55,950 nt of DNA from Gammaproteobacteria bacterium (GTDB lineage: Bacteria > Pseudomonadota > Gammaproteobacteria > Steroidobacterales > GCA-2729495): NCBI GenBank assembly GCA_021773815.1, contig JAJFJS010000146.1:1-55950 (forward strand), in the 5' to 3' direction. How positions within the stretch are numbered: the first letter of the stretch is position 1; every line of letters starts with the position of its first letter. Shown here piece by piece: positions 20,034 through 30,207 of the stretch. The notes below the pieces were generated by a model. It ran no database searches, was not told the origin of the DNA, and saw only the letters and a list, made by a program, of their open reading frames with translations. The position numbers and the translations under genes are program-made.

Positions 20034-21499
20034 CCTTCGCTACGATAGTTCGGCGCTTCCTTGGTGATCGTCACGTCATGGACATGGCTCTCACGCATAC
20101 CCGCGCCGGTAATGCGGACGAATTGCGGTTTGGTCCGCATCTCCTCGATGCTGCTGCAGCCGGTATAACCCATCGCCGCGCGGACACCGCCGATCAGTTG
20201 GTGGATGATCGCAACGATGCTGCCCTTGTACGGCACGCGGCCCTCGATGCCCTCGGGCACGAGCGTCTCGATCTGCTGCGACGAATCCTGAAAGTAGCGA
20301 TCCGACGAACCGTGCGCCTGGGCCATCGCGCCGAGCGAACCCATGCCGCGGTATGACTTGTAGGATCGGCCCTGGTACAGCTCGACTTCGCCCGGCGATT
20401 CCTCAGTGCCGGCGAACAGGCTGCCGATCATGATGCAATGCGCACCGGCAACCAGCGCCTTGGCGATGTCGCCCGAATAACGAATGCCCCCGTCGGCAAT
20501 AACCGGCACACCGGCCTTTGCCGCGACCGTGACGACGTCGGCGACGGCACTGATCTGCGGCACACCAACCCCGGCGACGACCCGCGTCGTGCAGATCGAA
20601 CCCGGCCCGACGCCGACCTTGAGCCCGTCGACGCCGGCGTCGATCAGGGCTTGGGCCGAATCGCGGCAGATGATGTTGCCGCCGACGATCTGTAAATCCG
20701 GATGCTCGGCGCGAATCCGGCGCACGCGTTGCAGGACGCCCTCAGAGAAGCCGTGCGCGGTATCCACGATAATGACGTCGACGCCGGCCTCGACCAGTGC
20801 CGCCACCCGTGCGTCGGTATCGGCCGACGTGCCGACGGCGGCGCCGACCCGCAACGCCCCGCGGCTGTCCTTGCAGGCGCGCGGATTATCGGTGGCCTTC
20901 TGGAAGTCCTTGGCCGTAATCAGGCCCCGCAACTGGAAATTCTCGTTGACGACCAGCACCTTCTCGATCCGGTGTTTGTGCAGCAACGACAGCACCTCGG
21001 CCTTGTCGGCGCCCTCGCGCACCGTCACCAGCCTGTCCTTCGGCGTCATGACCGACGTCACGGGCGCGTCGAGCTGCGTCTCGAACCGCAGATCGCGGTT
21101 CGTCACGATGCCGACGGTCTCGCCCTTGTCGACGACCGGCATGCCCGAGATGTTGTTTGCGCGTGTGACCTCGAGTACCTCGCGGATCGTCCGGTCGGGG
21201 CTCACGGTGATCGGGTCGTGCACGATGCCGCTCTCGAACTTCTTGACCATCGCGACCTGAGCCGCCTGGTCCTCGGCGCTCATGTTCTTGTGGATGATGC
21301 CCATGCCGCCTTCCTGGGCCAGCGTGATCGCCAGGCGCGCCTCGGTCACGGTATCCATGGCCGCGGACAGCAGCGGGATATTCAAAGTAATCCCGCGACA
21401 CATGCGGGTCGTGAGGTCTACCTCGCGGGGCAGGACATTGGAATACGCGGGTTTGAGCAGGACGTCATCGAAAGTCAGGGCCTCTTCTTTTATACGCAT
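20030..21499 (-). CDS. guaB: Inosine-5'-monophosphate dehydrogenase
   Basis: 489 residues; NAD-dependent oxidation of IMP to XMP, the first step to [23 protein letters not shown] starts the catalytic barrel; two CBS repeats are inserted (about 95-205, [15 protein letters not shown] and [15 protein letters not shown]); the active-site Cys is in [15 protein letters not shown]; the flap region [10 protein letters not shown] follows. The ATG at 21499 is preferred over 21538 because GGGAG lies 5 nt upstream and the length then equals the usual 488. It faces xseA divergently across 78 nt. Confidence 0.97.
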
Positions 21500-21577
21500 G
21501 ACGGCTCCCGGGGCTCCGGTTGGATTAAAACAATCCATGGTACGCCTCCGGCAAATGCCGGTAAACTACCTTGGCCC

Positions 21578-22954
21578 ATGACACACCCTCCCGGACCATA
21601 CCGCAGCACCTCGATTCCCCGCGATGCGACCATTTTAACGGTCGCCGAGCTCAATCATGAAACGCGGCGACTGCTCGAGACCGGGCTCGGCACGATATGG
21701 ATCACCGGGGAAATCTCCAATCTGGCGCGGCCCCGGTCCGGACACTGGTACTTCTCGCTCAAGGACGCCGATGCGCAGGTCCGCTGCGCCATGTTCCGCA
21801 ACGCCAACCGGACGCTGCGCTTCGACCCCGCGGACGGGCTACAGGTCATCCTGCGCGCGCGGGTCACGATCTACGAGCCTCGCGGCGACTTTCAACTGGT
21901 CGTCGAGCACATGGAGCCGGCCGGCGAGGGCCTGCTGCGTCGGCAGTTCGAGGAACTCAAGACGAAACTGGCCGCCGCGGGCCTGTTCGACGAGGCCGAA
22001 AAAACCGCGCCGCCGCCGCTGCCCCGCTGCATCGGTCTCGTGACATCGCCAACCGGCGCCGCGGTCCGCGACATCCTGCAGGTGCTCGGCCGCCGCTTCC
22101 CGGCCATCCCCGTGATCCTCTACCCCGTGCAGGTGCAGGGCGAACAGGCCAAACATGACATCGTGCGCGCCCTCGGCCTCGCCGCCGACCGGGCGGAATG
22201 CGACGTGCTGATCGTCGGGCGCGGCGGTGGCTCACTGGAAGACCTGTGGGCATTCAACGAGGAAATCGTCGTCCGTGCCATCCACGCCTGCCCGATCCCG
22301 GTGATTTCAGCCGTCGGCCACGAGGTCGATTTCACGCTCGCCGATCTCGCCGCCGACCTGCGCGCGCCAACACCGTCTGCGGCCGCCGAACTGGTCGTGC
22401 CGGATGGGCAGGCCTGGCTGAACGGCGTCATGACGCTGCGGGCACGGGCCGCGCGGGCCACGGCGCGCCTGACCGAAAAACACCGCGAGCAGCTCCGGCA
22501 ACTGGACGGGCGCCTGGCACGGCGCAATCCAGTCCTGCTACTGGAACAGCACGCGCAACGGCTCGATGAACTGACCGCGCGCATCGGCCGCGCACTGCGC
22601 CAACGCATTCGCATGGATCGGCTGCGCCTGGGCAACGACATGGCCCGCCTCAAAGCATCGAACCCGCGACCGGCGATTCGTGAACACCGCCGCAGGCTTG
22701 CGGAAATACAACTGCGCATGGCCAGCGCGGTCCGTGTCGGCATCGCGGCCGAACGCAAACGGCTGGCGGTGCTGGCCGCCGGGCTGCAAGCCTGCAGCCC
22801 GCTCGATACCCTCAGGCGCGGCTATGCCATCGTCGAAGATCGACACGGGCGCCTTATCCATAGCACGGCGGCGTTGCGGCCACAGGACGAGATCGTCGGG
22901 CGCCTCGCAGACGGCCGCTTCACGGCCGTCGTCGACAAGATCCTGCCGGACTGA
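21578..22954 (+). CDS. xseA: Exodeoxyribonuclease VII large subunit
   Basis: 458 residues; catalytic subunit of ExoVII, which degrades single-stranded DNA with the small subunit XseB (not in this window). An OB-fold N-terminal domain (ILTVAELNHETRRLLE, WITGEISNLARPRSGHWYFSLKDADAQVRCAMF) precedes the catalytic block with GLVTSPTGAAVRDIL, VGRGGGSLEDLWAFNEE and PVISAVGHEVDFTLADLAADLRAPTPSAAAE, then a long coiled-coil region. The frame stays open far upstream through guaB antisense, but the ATG at 21578 precedes the first conserved motif and lies outside guaB. Confidence 0.96.
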   Translation: MTHPPGPYRSTSIPRDATILTVAELNHETRRLLETGLGTIWITGEISNLARPRSGHWYFSLKDADAQVRCAMFRNANRTLRFDPADGLQVILRARVTIYEPRGDFQLVVEHMEPAGEGLLRRQFEELKTKLAAAGLFDEAEKTAPPPLPRCIGLVTSPTGAAVRDILQVLGRRFPAIPVILYPVQVQGEQAKHDIVRALGLAADRAECDVLIVGRGGGSLEDLWAFNEEIVVRAIHACPIPVISAVGHEVDFTLADLAADLRAPTPSAAAELVVPDGQAWLNGVMTLRARAARATARLTEKHREQLRQLDGRLARRNPVLLLEQHAQRLDELTARIGRALRQRIRMDRLRLGNDMARLKASNPRPAIREHRRRLAEIQLRMASAVRVGIAAERKRLAVLAAGLQACSPLDTLRRGYAIVEDRHGRLIHSTAALRPQDEIVGRLADGRFTAVVDKILPD

Positions 22955-22977
22955 TTTCATTGGTGCCGGTATAAAGG

Positions 22978-22995
22978 TTCTGAAGTTTCTGAAGT
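22978..22995 (+). repeat. Tandem 9-bp repeat after xseA
   Basis: TTCTGAAGT occurs twice head to tail, 24 nt after the xseA stop. The 292-nt gap up to metX (22955-23246) shows no gene, RNA or terminator that I can support; the repeat is its only visible structure. Confidence 0.5.
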
Positions 22996-23246
22996 TATTT
23001 GCTGCCCCGCACACCGGAACGGCTCTCATGGCCATTGGTGGAGCACAATGCCGACAGCGTGCGCCGCGATTTCGGCACCAGCCGGGATTAACGGGTCGTT
23101 GAGACTCAAAAACCGGTCCCTTACCCGCATGACCCGATGTCTGCAGGCCCCGTCGGGCAGCGACGCCGCTTGCCCGCCGCATCGAACCCGCCGGGGCCGG
23201 ACCCAACAAGTTCCCCAGCCATCCGGATGCGGCCTGGCGATCCGGG

Positions 23247-24365
23247 CTAGGCGGTTGCCGCCAGCGTCGACCAGTCCCCGTTAAAAAACCGGCTCAGCAC
23301 CGGGCGGAACCGGTCCATGTCGACAAGGAAGGAGTCGTGTCCCTGGATCGAATCCAACTCCACCAGCGTCACGCGCTTGCCGGCTGCGGTGAATACGTCA
23401 GCGAGTTCGCGTTGTTGCTCGATCCGAAACAGAAAATCCGACTCGACGCCAACCACAAGAATCCGGTCCGCCTGAATCCGGCGCGCCGCCGCCTGCATCG
23501 TTACGCCGTGTTCGGCAAAGTCGAACAGGTCCGAGGCCCGCGATAGGTAGAGATAGCAATTCGCATCAAACGAGCCGGTGAATTTCTGCGCGTGATGCTC
23601 AAGGTACGATTCGATCTCGAACTCGGGCGCGAACGGATCGCCGGTCGGACGTTCGCCCGGTATTCTCTCGCGGCCGAAACGTTGTTCCCACTCCTTACCG
23701 GAACGATAAGTGATCATCCCGAGCTTGCGGGCGAGTCGCATGCCCGTGACGGGACCGTCGCCGGCATATCGACCATCCCGCCAGTCCGGGTCGCGGCGAA
23801 TCATCTCGCGCTGCAGTGAGCGCAGCGAGATCGCATGCGGCAGCGAGCGCAATCCGGTCGAGATCAGCACGAGACTGCGGGCCGTATCGGGGAACTGCGC
23901 GGCAAATGCCAGCGCCGTCATCCCGCCCATCGACGGACCGACAACCGAATGCAGCGATTCGATGCCGAGCGCATCGACCACCGCCTTGCCGCCGACCGCA
24001 ACGTCCTCAAGCGTCAGCACCGGGAACGTCAGCCGGTAGGCTTCGTTCGTTTTCGGCTCGATCGATGCCGGACCGGTCGAGCCGAAACAGCTGCCCAGCG
24101 AATTCACGCAGATCACGAAATACCGGTTGGTATCGATCGGCCGACACGGACCGACGATCTCTTCCCACCAGCCCGTCGACGGGTCCACCGGCGACGATGC
24201 GGCATGCGCGGACGGCGACAGACCGGTAAAGATCAGCACCGCATTGTCCCGCCGGGCGTTGAGCCGGCCCCAGGTCTCATAGGCGATCGTCGGCCGCTCG
24301 AGCACGCCGCCACGGCGCAACGTCAGCGTCGCGGGAAACCGGTGATATTGTCGTGCACTGTTCAT
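23247..24365 (-). CDS. metX: MetX-family O-acyltransferase, probably serine O-succinyltransferase type
   Basis: 372 residues, alpha/beta-hydrolase fold. The nucleophile elbow is GPSMGGM (Ser), and the triad is completed by Asp in VVGVESDFLF and His in QGHDSFLVDMDRF. The general family acylates homoserine in methionine synthesis. The details here (FTGLSPSAHAASSP, CVNSLGSCFGSTGPASIEP, SLRSLQREMIRRDPDWRDG, NCYLYLSRASDLFDFAEH) resemble the Xanthomonas subgroup shown to be L-serine O-succinyltransferase, acting in cysteine synthesis, more than the acetyl- or succinyl-homoserine subgroups. That assignment is from memory of those sequences. The ATG has GGAAG about 10 nt upstream. Stands alone with a 280-nt leader. 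Confidence 0.88.
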   Translation of the reverse strand: MNSARQYHRFPATLTLRRGGVLERPTIAYETWGRLNARRDNAVLIFTGLSPSAHAASSPVDPSTGWWEEIVGPCRPIDTNRYFVICVNSLGSCFGSTGPASIEPKTNEAYRLTFPVLTLEDVAVGGKAVVDALGIESLHSVVGPSMGGMTALAFAAQFPDTARSLVLISTGLRSLPHAISLRSLQREMIRRDPDWRDGRYAGDGPVTGMRLARKLGMITYRSGKEWEQRFGRERIPGERPTGDPFAPEFEIESYLEHHAQKFTGSFDANCYLYLSRASDLFDFAEHGVTMQAAARRIQADRILVVGVESDFLFRIEQQRELADVFTAAGKRVTLVELDSIQGHDSFLVDMDRFRPVLSRFFNGDWSTLAATA

Positions 24366-24645
24366 CGAATGGCAGCTTCCGGTTCGGCAGGACGTGGCCG
24401 CGCGAAGTCTCGGGTTCGTGCGGTTAACCGCCCGTCTGGATTAGCTGCAAATTATCCGTTGGCGGCACGGGTTCGTGGCGACTGATTGGTTATAAAGATA
24501 TAAGTGGCGATTATTCGTCGTCCGGCCGGATTTCTGCCCCGACGCGGCAACGCGATGGCGCGTTGCGAAATACCGACCGATACCCGGGGCGCGACCGGCG
24601 GCCCGGACAGGGGCGCGGCGTGGACGTGAGGTCGATGTGCCGCGC

Positions 24646-26037
24646 TTACCGACGACCGCGTTTGCGCACCCGCTCGCGACTCTTCTGCTGGCGAGGCGTC
24701 AGGCGATTGCGTCGCCCTTCGTATGGGTTTTTGCCGGTCCGCAATTCCAGGCGAATGGGCGTCCCGACCAGCCGGAACGCCTTGCGAAACCGGTTGACGA
24801 GATAGCGCCGGTAACTGCCCGACAGCCGTTGCGTCTGATTGCCGTGAATCACGATAATCGGGGGACGCTTGCCGCCCTGGTGGGCGTAACTGAGTTTGAC
24901 GCGATGACGGCGCACGATCGGCGGCGGGTGCGCCTCGGTCGCGGCCATCAGGATTCGGTTCAACTCACTCGTCGGCAGGTCGCGCACCGCGGCGGCGGCG
25001 GCCCGGACGGCGCCGCGCAGCAGGTCGATGATATGGCTGCCATGCAATGCAGAGATGAAAAACGTCTCGACGAAATCGAGAAACGGCAGTTGCCGGTCAA
25101 GTGCATCGCGTAATTCGGCACGCCGACTGTCGGACAACCCGTCCCACTTGTTGATGCCCAGCGTCAGGGCACGGCCGCGTTCCAGGATCAGGCCGATTAA
25201 TGAAATATCCTGCTCGGTCAATCCTTCGCGCGCATCGATCAGGACGATAACGGCATCGGCCTCCTCGAGTGCCTGCAGGGACTTGACGACGCTGAACTTC
25301 TCGATCGTATCCTCGATTCTCGCCCGCCTGCGAATACCGGCCGTATCAACGAGGGTAAACGGCCGGCCATCGAACGTGAACGGCACGGCAATACTGTCGC
25401 GGGTCGTGCCGGATTCGTCGAAGGTGACCAGCCGCTCTTCACCGATATAGCGATTGATCAGTGTCGACTTGCCCGTATTCGGTCGCCCGACCACGGCGAT
25501 TCTCGTCCCTTCGTCCGTTACGGCGGGCGAATCGCCTTCCGCCGGCGGCGGACACATCGCCAGCACGCGCTCGAGCATCGCCTCGATGCGGTCGCCACGG
25601 GTCGCCGAGATCGCGAGCGGATCACCGCTGCCGAGCCGGAAAAAATCGGCGACCGCCAGGTCTTCGGTACGTCCCTCGGTTTTGTTGACGACGAGCAACA
25701 CGGGCTTGCCGGATTTGCGTAGATCCGCAGCGATATTCTCATCGGCGGCCGTGCACCCGGAATCGCCGTCAACGAGGAAGATGACGACGGATGCTTCGGC
25801 CACTGCAGCCTCGACCTGCCGGCCCATGCGCCGATCCAGTTCAGCGCGTTCGCCGGTCAATCCGCCGGTATCGACAATGATGGCGGCGCCCGCATCGGAC
25901 CGCAGGAATCCATAGAGCCGGTCACGCGTCAGGCCCGGATAATCTGCGACGAGCGCATCGCGCGTACCGGTCAAGCGATTGAATAGAGTCGACTTGCCCA
26001 CATTGGGGCGTCCGACGATTACCAGCACTGGTAACAC
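24646..26037 (-). CDS. der: Ribosome biogenesis GTPase Der (EngA)
   Basis: 463 residues with two consecutive GTPase domains and a KH-like C-terminal domain; acts in 50S subunit maturation. Domain 1: GRPNVGKST, DTGG, VNKTEG. Domain 2 (from about residue 185): GRPNTGKST, DTAGIRRRARIED, NKWDG. The KH-like part holds PPPIVRRHRVKLSYAHQGGKRPP and IVIHGN, and the tail is basic (KSRERVRKRGRR). It starts with GTG, 6 nt after the bamB stop. It is the last gene of the trmJ-to-der run. Confidence 0.97.
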   Translation of the reverse strand: MLPVLVIVGRPNVGKSTLFNRLTGTRDALVADYPGLTRDRLYGFLRSDAGAAIIVDTGGLTGERAELDRRMGRQVEAAVAEASVVIFLVDGDSGCTAADENIAADLRKSGKPVLLVVNKTEGRTEDLAVADFFRLGSGDPLAISATRGDRIEAMLERVLAMCPPPAEGDSPAVTDEGTRIAVVGRPNTGKSTLINRYIGEERLVTFDESGTTRDSIAVPFTFDGRPFTLVDTAGIRRRARIEDTIEKFSVVKSLQALEEADAVIVLIDAREGLTEQDISLIGLILERGRALTLGINKWDGLSDSRRAELRDALDRQLPFLDFVETFFISALHGSHIIDLLRGAVRAAAAAVRDLPTSELNRILMAATEAHPPPIVRRHRVKLSYAHQGGKRPPIIVIHGNQTQRLSGSYRRYLVNRFRKAFRLVGTPIRLELRTGKNPYEGRRNRLTPRQQKSRERVRKRGRR

Positions 26038-26043
26038 GACGCG

Positions 26044-27234
26044 TCAGCTTTCGTCTTGCGGCGTTCGGTCTCTGAAAGCGAACAACTCACCGCCATCCGT
26101 GACGACATACAGCGTGTCGTTGACAACCAGCGGCGCCGACGTGATGCGTTCGCCGCCGGCCCGGACGCGATCCTGGAGCGTGCCGGTAGCGGCATCGAAC
26201 CAGTGCAAATAGCCCTCGTAATCGCCGACGACAACGGAACTGCCGAACGGCGTGGGTCCGGTGATATCGCGGTTCGACAACATCCCGTGGCGCCACAACT
26301 CACGACCGGCACGGCGGGTCAGTGCGATCAGTTCACTATCCGCACGCGCGATATACAGGTTATTGAAATCGACGCCGATGCCGCTGTGACTCGAAATCTC
26401 CCGGTTCCACAGAATCTGGCCCGATTCGACGGCGGCCGCGGCGAGTACGCCCTGATAACCGACCACGTACACGTCGTCGCCGACGATGCGAATCGAGGCA
26501 TTGAGGTCAGACAAACGATCAACCTCGGTGCGCCCGGCCGGCGGCGACACCAGCACGTCCCACAGCAGACTGCCGTCGCTGATGTCATAGGCGGCCAGCC
26601 TGCCGTTGTCGAAGCCGCATATGACAGCATTGCCCGTAACGACGGGCTCACCCGTACCGCGCACCGACAACCGCGGCACGGACTGCTGCACGAACCACGC
26701 CTGCGCACCATCTGTGATATCGAGTGCGACGAGTTTGCCATCGACGGTCCGCACGAGAACGAGCCCGCTCGTCAGCGCCGGTGCGGCCAGAACCTCACTC
26801 GATACCGTCGTGCGCCAGCGCTCGCGACCGTCGACCGCGTTCAACGCAATGACGTCGCCGTTGCTCGAACCCAGCACGACGACGTCGCCGTCAACCGACG
26901 GGCCGGCCGACAGCGGCAACCGGGTCTTCGTCAACCATTGTCGCTTGCCCTTGTCGGCGGTGAACGCCGCGACGCGACCGTCGTGCGCGGCCGCGAAGAT
27001 ATTCGTGCCGTCGCTGGCCGCGCCGAGCGCCAGGCGCAGCCGCTCGGCGCCGTCACCCAGATTCCGGCTCCACGCCTTCTTGATTTTCAGCGTTGGCTTA
27101 TATTTGACGAGTTCGGCCGGCTGATCCTCCTCTTCGTCGCCGCCAAACATTCCACATCCGGCCAGCGACCAGGCGACCCAGGCACAAACCAGCAGCCGCA
27201 GAAAGCCGGTTGCTCGCAGGCCGCCGGTCAGCAT
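26044..27234 (-). CDS. bamB: Outer membrane protein assembly lipoprotein BamB
   Basis: 396 residues; eight-bladed beta-propeller (PQQ-like repeats) of the BAM complex. Lipoprotein signal ends SLAGC; repeats contain DGRVAAFTADKGKRQW, NGDVIALNAVDGRERW, DGKLVALDITDGAQAW and similar blocks every 40-45 residues. The ATG at 27234 is chosen because it gives a 26-residue lipoprotein signal with a basic n-region; an ATG at 27291 would add 19 residues and an overlong leader. Neither has a clear Shine-Dalgarno. Follows yfgM in the usual yfgM-bamB-der order. Confidence 0.94.
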   Translation of the reverse strand: MLTGGLRATGFLRLLVCAWVAWSLAGCGMFGGDEEEDQPAELVKYKPTLKIKKAWSRNLGDGAERLRLALGAASDGTNIFAAAHDGRVAAFTADKGKRQWLTKTRLPLSAGPSVDGDVVVLGSSNGDVIALNAVDGRERWRTTVSSEVLAAPALTSGLVLVRTVDGKLVALDITDGAQAWFVQQSVPRLSVRGTGEPVVTGNAVICGFDNGRLAAYDISDGSLLWDVLVSPPAGRTEVDRLSDLNASIRIVGDDVYVVGYQGVLAAAAVESGQILWNREISSHSGIGVDFNNLYIARADSELIALTRRAGRELWRHGMLSNRDITGPTPFGSSVVVGDYEGYLHWFDAATGTLQDRVRAGGERITSAPLVVNDTLYVVTDGGELFAFRDRTPQDES

Positions 27235-27318
27235 GGCAGTCGTCGGTCGGGGACCGACCGGGCGTCGCAGCGTTGCTCTCGCGAAAGCCATAGCGATAGC
27301 GCCACGGTCGGCCGTCGG

Positions 27319-28029
27319 CTAGTTTGTTGCCGGTTGCGCATCGTCGCCCTCCGATGCAGGCGCGGACGCCGATGCGTCCGCAACGGCAGCAGGAACAAGG
27401 GCAAGACTGTCGCGCTTGGCCTGCACGTAGAGCCGGTCAATCGTCGGCGGCTGCAGATCTTCGGCAAGGGCCGCATCGTACGCGCCCCTTGCATCCTCTA
27501 CCCGACCCATCGCGGCATAAATGTCACCACGCAGGTCATCGGCCTGCGCGGCAAACGCCGACCCCGGGGCCATGGTTACCGCGGCAAGCGCCGCATCGTG
27601 CTGCCCCTGCTGCAACCGCACACGGGCCAGCCTGAGCCGGGCGATGGATACGATCTCGGTGTTGCCGCCGCCGTTGACGACAGCAGCGAGATAACCGGCG
27701 GCCGCTTCGAAGTCGACCTGGTCGAGCGACGACTTGGCCAGCCGCAGGCGCGCCTGGTCGACATATGGCGATCCGGCGAAGTCCTTCTCCAGTTCACCGA
27801 GCAAACCGACCGCTTCATCGACGTTGTTACCACGAATTTCTGCGACGAGTTCTTCGTAGACGGTCGAAGCCCCGGCCGCTTGCGCGATCTGCCAGGCCTG
27901 CCATTGGTTCCAGCCGAATAATGCCCCGAGGCCGAGGACCAGGCCGCCCAGCACGAACATTGCGTTCTCGCGGAGCCACTGGCGAACGATATCTGCCTGT
28001 TGCTCGTCTGTCAGGTTCTCATCAACCAT
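27319..28029 (-). CDS. yfgM: YfgM family, ancillary SecYEG translocon subunit
   Basis: 236 residues: a cytosolic N-terminus ([17 protein letters not shown]), one transmembrane helix (about 24-43, [17 protein letters not shown]) and a periplasmic TPR-like domain (LAEIRG-type helices; [44 protein letters not shown]). In E. coli YfgM associates with the Sec translocon and PpiD. The C-terminal tail is Ala/Ser-rich and low complexity. It overlaps the hisS stop by 8 nt. Confidence 0.92.
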   Translation of the reverse strand: MVDENLTDEQQADIVRQWLRENAMFVLGGLVLGLGALFGWNQWQAWQIAQAAGASTVYEELVAEIRGNNVDEAVGLLGELEKDFAGSPYVDQARLRLAKSSLDQVDFEAAAGYLAAVVNGGGNTEIVSIARLRLARVRLQQGQHDAALAAVTMAPGSAFAAQADDLRGDIYAAMGRVEDARGAYDAALAEDLQPPTIDRLYVQAKRDSLALVPAAVADASASAPASEGDDAQPATN

Positions 28030-29314
28030 CTTTTCCCAATCCCGTGTTATCGATGTATTGTGTCACGGCCGCGCCGAGATCGGGCCAGCTCACGCTGATC
28101 TGCTCGAGATCCTCACGCAATGCCTTGATGCCGATCGTTCTCTGCGCCACCTCGTCCTCGCCCAGTATCAGCGCAATTGCCGCGCCGCTGCGATCTGCTC
28201 TCTTCATCTGTGACTTGAAGCTGCCACCGTCGCAATTCATCTCGACCTTGAGGCTCGGCAATGCATCACGCAGGCTCTCCGCCAGCGCGAATGCGGGCAG
28301 CAGGGCTGCCTCGCCGACGGCAACAAAATAGGCATCCGGCGCATTCATCGCCGGTTGGCCGCCGCAAACCCGATACAGTTCGAGCAGCCGTTCCATACCG
28401 ATCGCACAGCCGATCGCGGGCGTCGCCCGGCCGCCAAGCTGGCTCACGAGGCCGTCATACCGCCCTCCGCCGCACACGGTGCCCTGCGCACCGAGCCGGT
28501 CCGTCACCCATTCGAAGACCGTCTTCGAATAGTAGTCGAGCCCGCGCACCAGCCTCGGGTTGACGCGGTAGGCGATACCCGCCTGATCGAGCAACTCGCG
28601 CAGCAGCGAAAAATGGGTGGCGGATTCCTCGTCCAGGTAGTCGGTCGTGACCGGCGCGCCCGAGATCAGCGCCGCCATGTCGGCATTCTTGCTGTCCAGG
28701 ATACGCAGCGGGTTGCGGTGCAGCCGGTCGCGGCTGTCGGCATCGAGCGCATCCTCGTGCTGCAAAAAGTATTGCGTCAGCGCTTCACGATGGCGCTGTC
28801 GCGACGCCGGCGTGCCGAGCGAATTCAACTCGAGTTCGAGCGCATCGATCCCCAACGCCTGCCAGATCCGGTTGGTGATAATGATCAGCTCGGCGTCGAT
28901 ATCCGGGCCGTCGAAACCCAATGCCTCGATATCGAACTGGTGGAATTGCCGGTAGCGACCCTTCTGCGGCTTTTCGTAGCGGAACATCGGGCCGGTGGAC
29001 CAGAGTTTCTGCCGTTGGTTGTGCAGCATGCCGTTCGTGATACCGGCGCGCACGATGCCGGCCGTTGCCTCGGGGCGCAGCGTCAGACTTTCACCATTGC
29101 GGTCGTCGAACGTGTACATCTCTTTTTCGACGACATCGGTGACCTCGCCGATCGATCGCCGGAACAGATCGGTACGCTCGACGATCGGGACGCGAATCTC
29201 CGCATAGCCGTAAGCATTGCTCACGTCACGCAGAATCGTTTCGACCGCCTGCCAGGTCGCGCTGTCAGACGGCAGAATATCGCTCATCCCCCGTATTGAC
29301 TGGACCTGGGTCAT
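28022..29314 (-). CDS. hisS: Histidyl-tRNA synthetase
   Basis: 430 residues, class II synthetase. It begins [11 protein letters not shown] and shows motif 1 around [20 protein letters not shown], motif 2 with [14 protein letters not shown] and [20 protein letters not shown], the histidine-specific [15 protein letters not shown] and motif 3 [14 protein letters not shown]-terminal anticodon-binding domain follows ([32 protein letters not shown]). Overlaps rodZ by 4 nt. ispG, which usually precedes hisS in this locus, is absent. Confidence 0.97.
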   Translation of the reverse strand: MTQVQSIRGMSDILPSDSATWQAVETILRDVSNAYGYAEIRVPIVERTDLFRRSIGEVTDVVEKEMYTFDDRNGESLTLRPEATAGIVRAGITNGMLHNQRQKLWSTGPMFRYEKPQKGRYRQFHQFDIEALGFDGPDIDAELIIITNRIWQALGIDALELELNSLGTPASRQRHREALTQYFLQHEDALDADSRDRLHRNPLRILDSKNADMAALISGAPVTTDYLDEESATHFSLLRELLDQAGIAYRVNPRLVRGLDYYSKTVFEWVTDRLGAQGTVCGGGRYDGLVSQLGGRATPAIGCAIGMERLLELYRVCGGQPAMNAPDAYFVAVGEAALLPAFALAESLRDALPSLKVEMNCDGGSFKSQMKRADRSGAAIALILGEDEVAQRTIGIKALREDLEQISVSWPDLGAAVTQYIDNTGLGKDG

Positions 29315-30207
29315 CGTGGTCCCGCCTGCGCCACTGCGTCACCGGTGATTTCAAAACGCGCCACCTTGCCGCGGAGCCCGGCAGCCGGCACGTCGTACGG
29401 TTCGTCATTAACCGTCAATTCGACACCTTCGGCATTGCCGATCAACAGGTTGAACGGCGGCTCGCCGGTCAACTGGCGAGCGCGTCCCTCGCGTTGCAGG
29501 CCGAACAACAGGCGCCGGTTGGCGTCGGAAATCTCGACCCATGATTCCTGGTTAAAGCGCAGCCCGAGACGCATCGTGGCCGCCGGTCGCGGCGCGGGAG
29601 CCGCCGCGGGCACCCGGGCAGTTGCCGGCGGAGCCCGCATCGGTGCCGGTTCGGCCTTCGTTTGGAGCGCGGGTTCCGGCACCGACTCCACGGCCGGCGG
29701 TGCAGATTCGGTGTCCACGGCCTGGACGGAAACCGGAGCGGGCTTCGCCGCATCACTGTTGCGGGCATCGACATCAACGGTCACGGAGTCGTCACCGAGC
29801 AGCAGATAGATGCCGAGCAGCAAGCCGAGCAAAATCGTTAGCGCGGCACCGCCCCACAGCGTTGGATTGACGGTAAACGCCGTCGTGCGCGCGGCCGGCA
29901 ACGCCGGGGCCGGCGTCGGTGTGGCGCCACGATACTCGCCGAGCACCTCATTCGGCGGCAGTCCCAGCAACGCCGCATAGGCCTTCAGATGCCCGCGCAC
30001 ATACACCGGAGCGCCGAGCGCTTCGAAGCGCTCCTGTTCGAGCGCCACGACAATCGCCTCATCGAGATGCAGCGATTCGGCGACCTGCTCCAACGATAAC
30101 CGGCGCGCCTCGCGGGCGGTACGCAGGCGCTGTCCCGGGCCCGGCCCGTCGCTCTTAACCTCGACGGCATCAGCCGGCGGGCCGGATTCTGCGCTATCCG
30201 TCGTCAC
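29311..30207 (-). CDS. rodZ: Cytoskeletal protein RodZ
   Basis: 298 residues; links MreB to the cell wall elongation machinery. N-terminal HTH_25 domain (about 25-95: [57 protein letters not shown]), a transmembrane helix (about 118-138, [20 protein letters not shown]), a Pro/Ala-rich periplasmic linker and a C-terminal DUF4115 domain ([22 protein letters not shown]). Starts with GTG at 30207, overlapping the pilF end by 14 nt. Confidence 0.93.
   Translation of the reverse strand: MTTDSAESGPPADAVEVKSDGPGPGQRLRTAREARRLSLEQVAESLHLDEAIVVALEQERFEALGAPVYVRGHLKAYAALLGLPPNEVLGEYRGATPTPAPALPAARTTAFTVNPTLWGGAALTILLGLLLGIYLLLGDDSVTVDVDARNSDAAKPAPVSVQAVDTESAPPAVESVPEPALQTKAEPAPMRAPPATARVPAAAPAPRPAATMRLGLRFNQESWVEISDANRRLLFGLQREGRARQLTGEPPFNLLIGNAEGVELTVNDEPYDVPAAGLRGKVARFEITGDAVAQAGPR

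Noticed and set aside
20702-21577. The long open frame upstream of xseA through guaB antisense
   Set aside because: The XseA homology begins only after 21578; the upstream part is antisense to guaB.
24500-24514. ATAA-N7-TTAT inverted repeat upstream of metX as a LysR/CysB-type operator
   Set aside because: Only 4-bp arms in an AT-rich patch; too little information to support a site, although a cysteine regulator there would be plausible.
26056-27921. A 621-residue plus-strand frame opposite bamB and yfgM
   Set aside because: Antisense shadow of two well-recognised genes in GC-rich DNA; Arg-rich with no family features.
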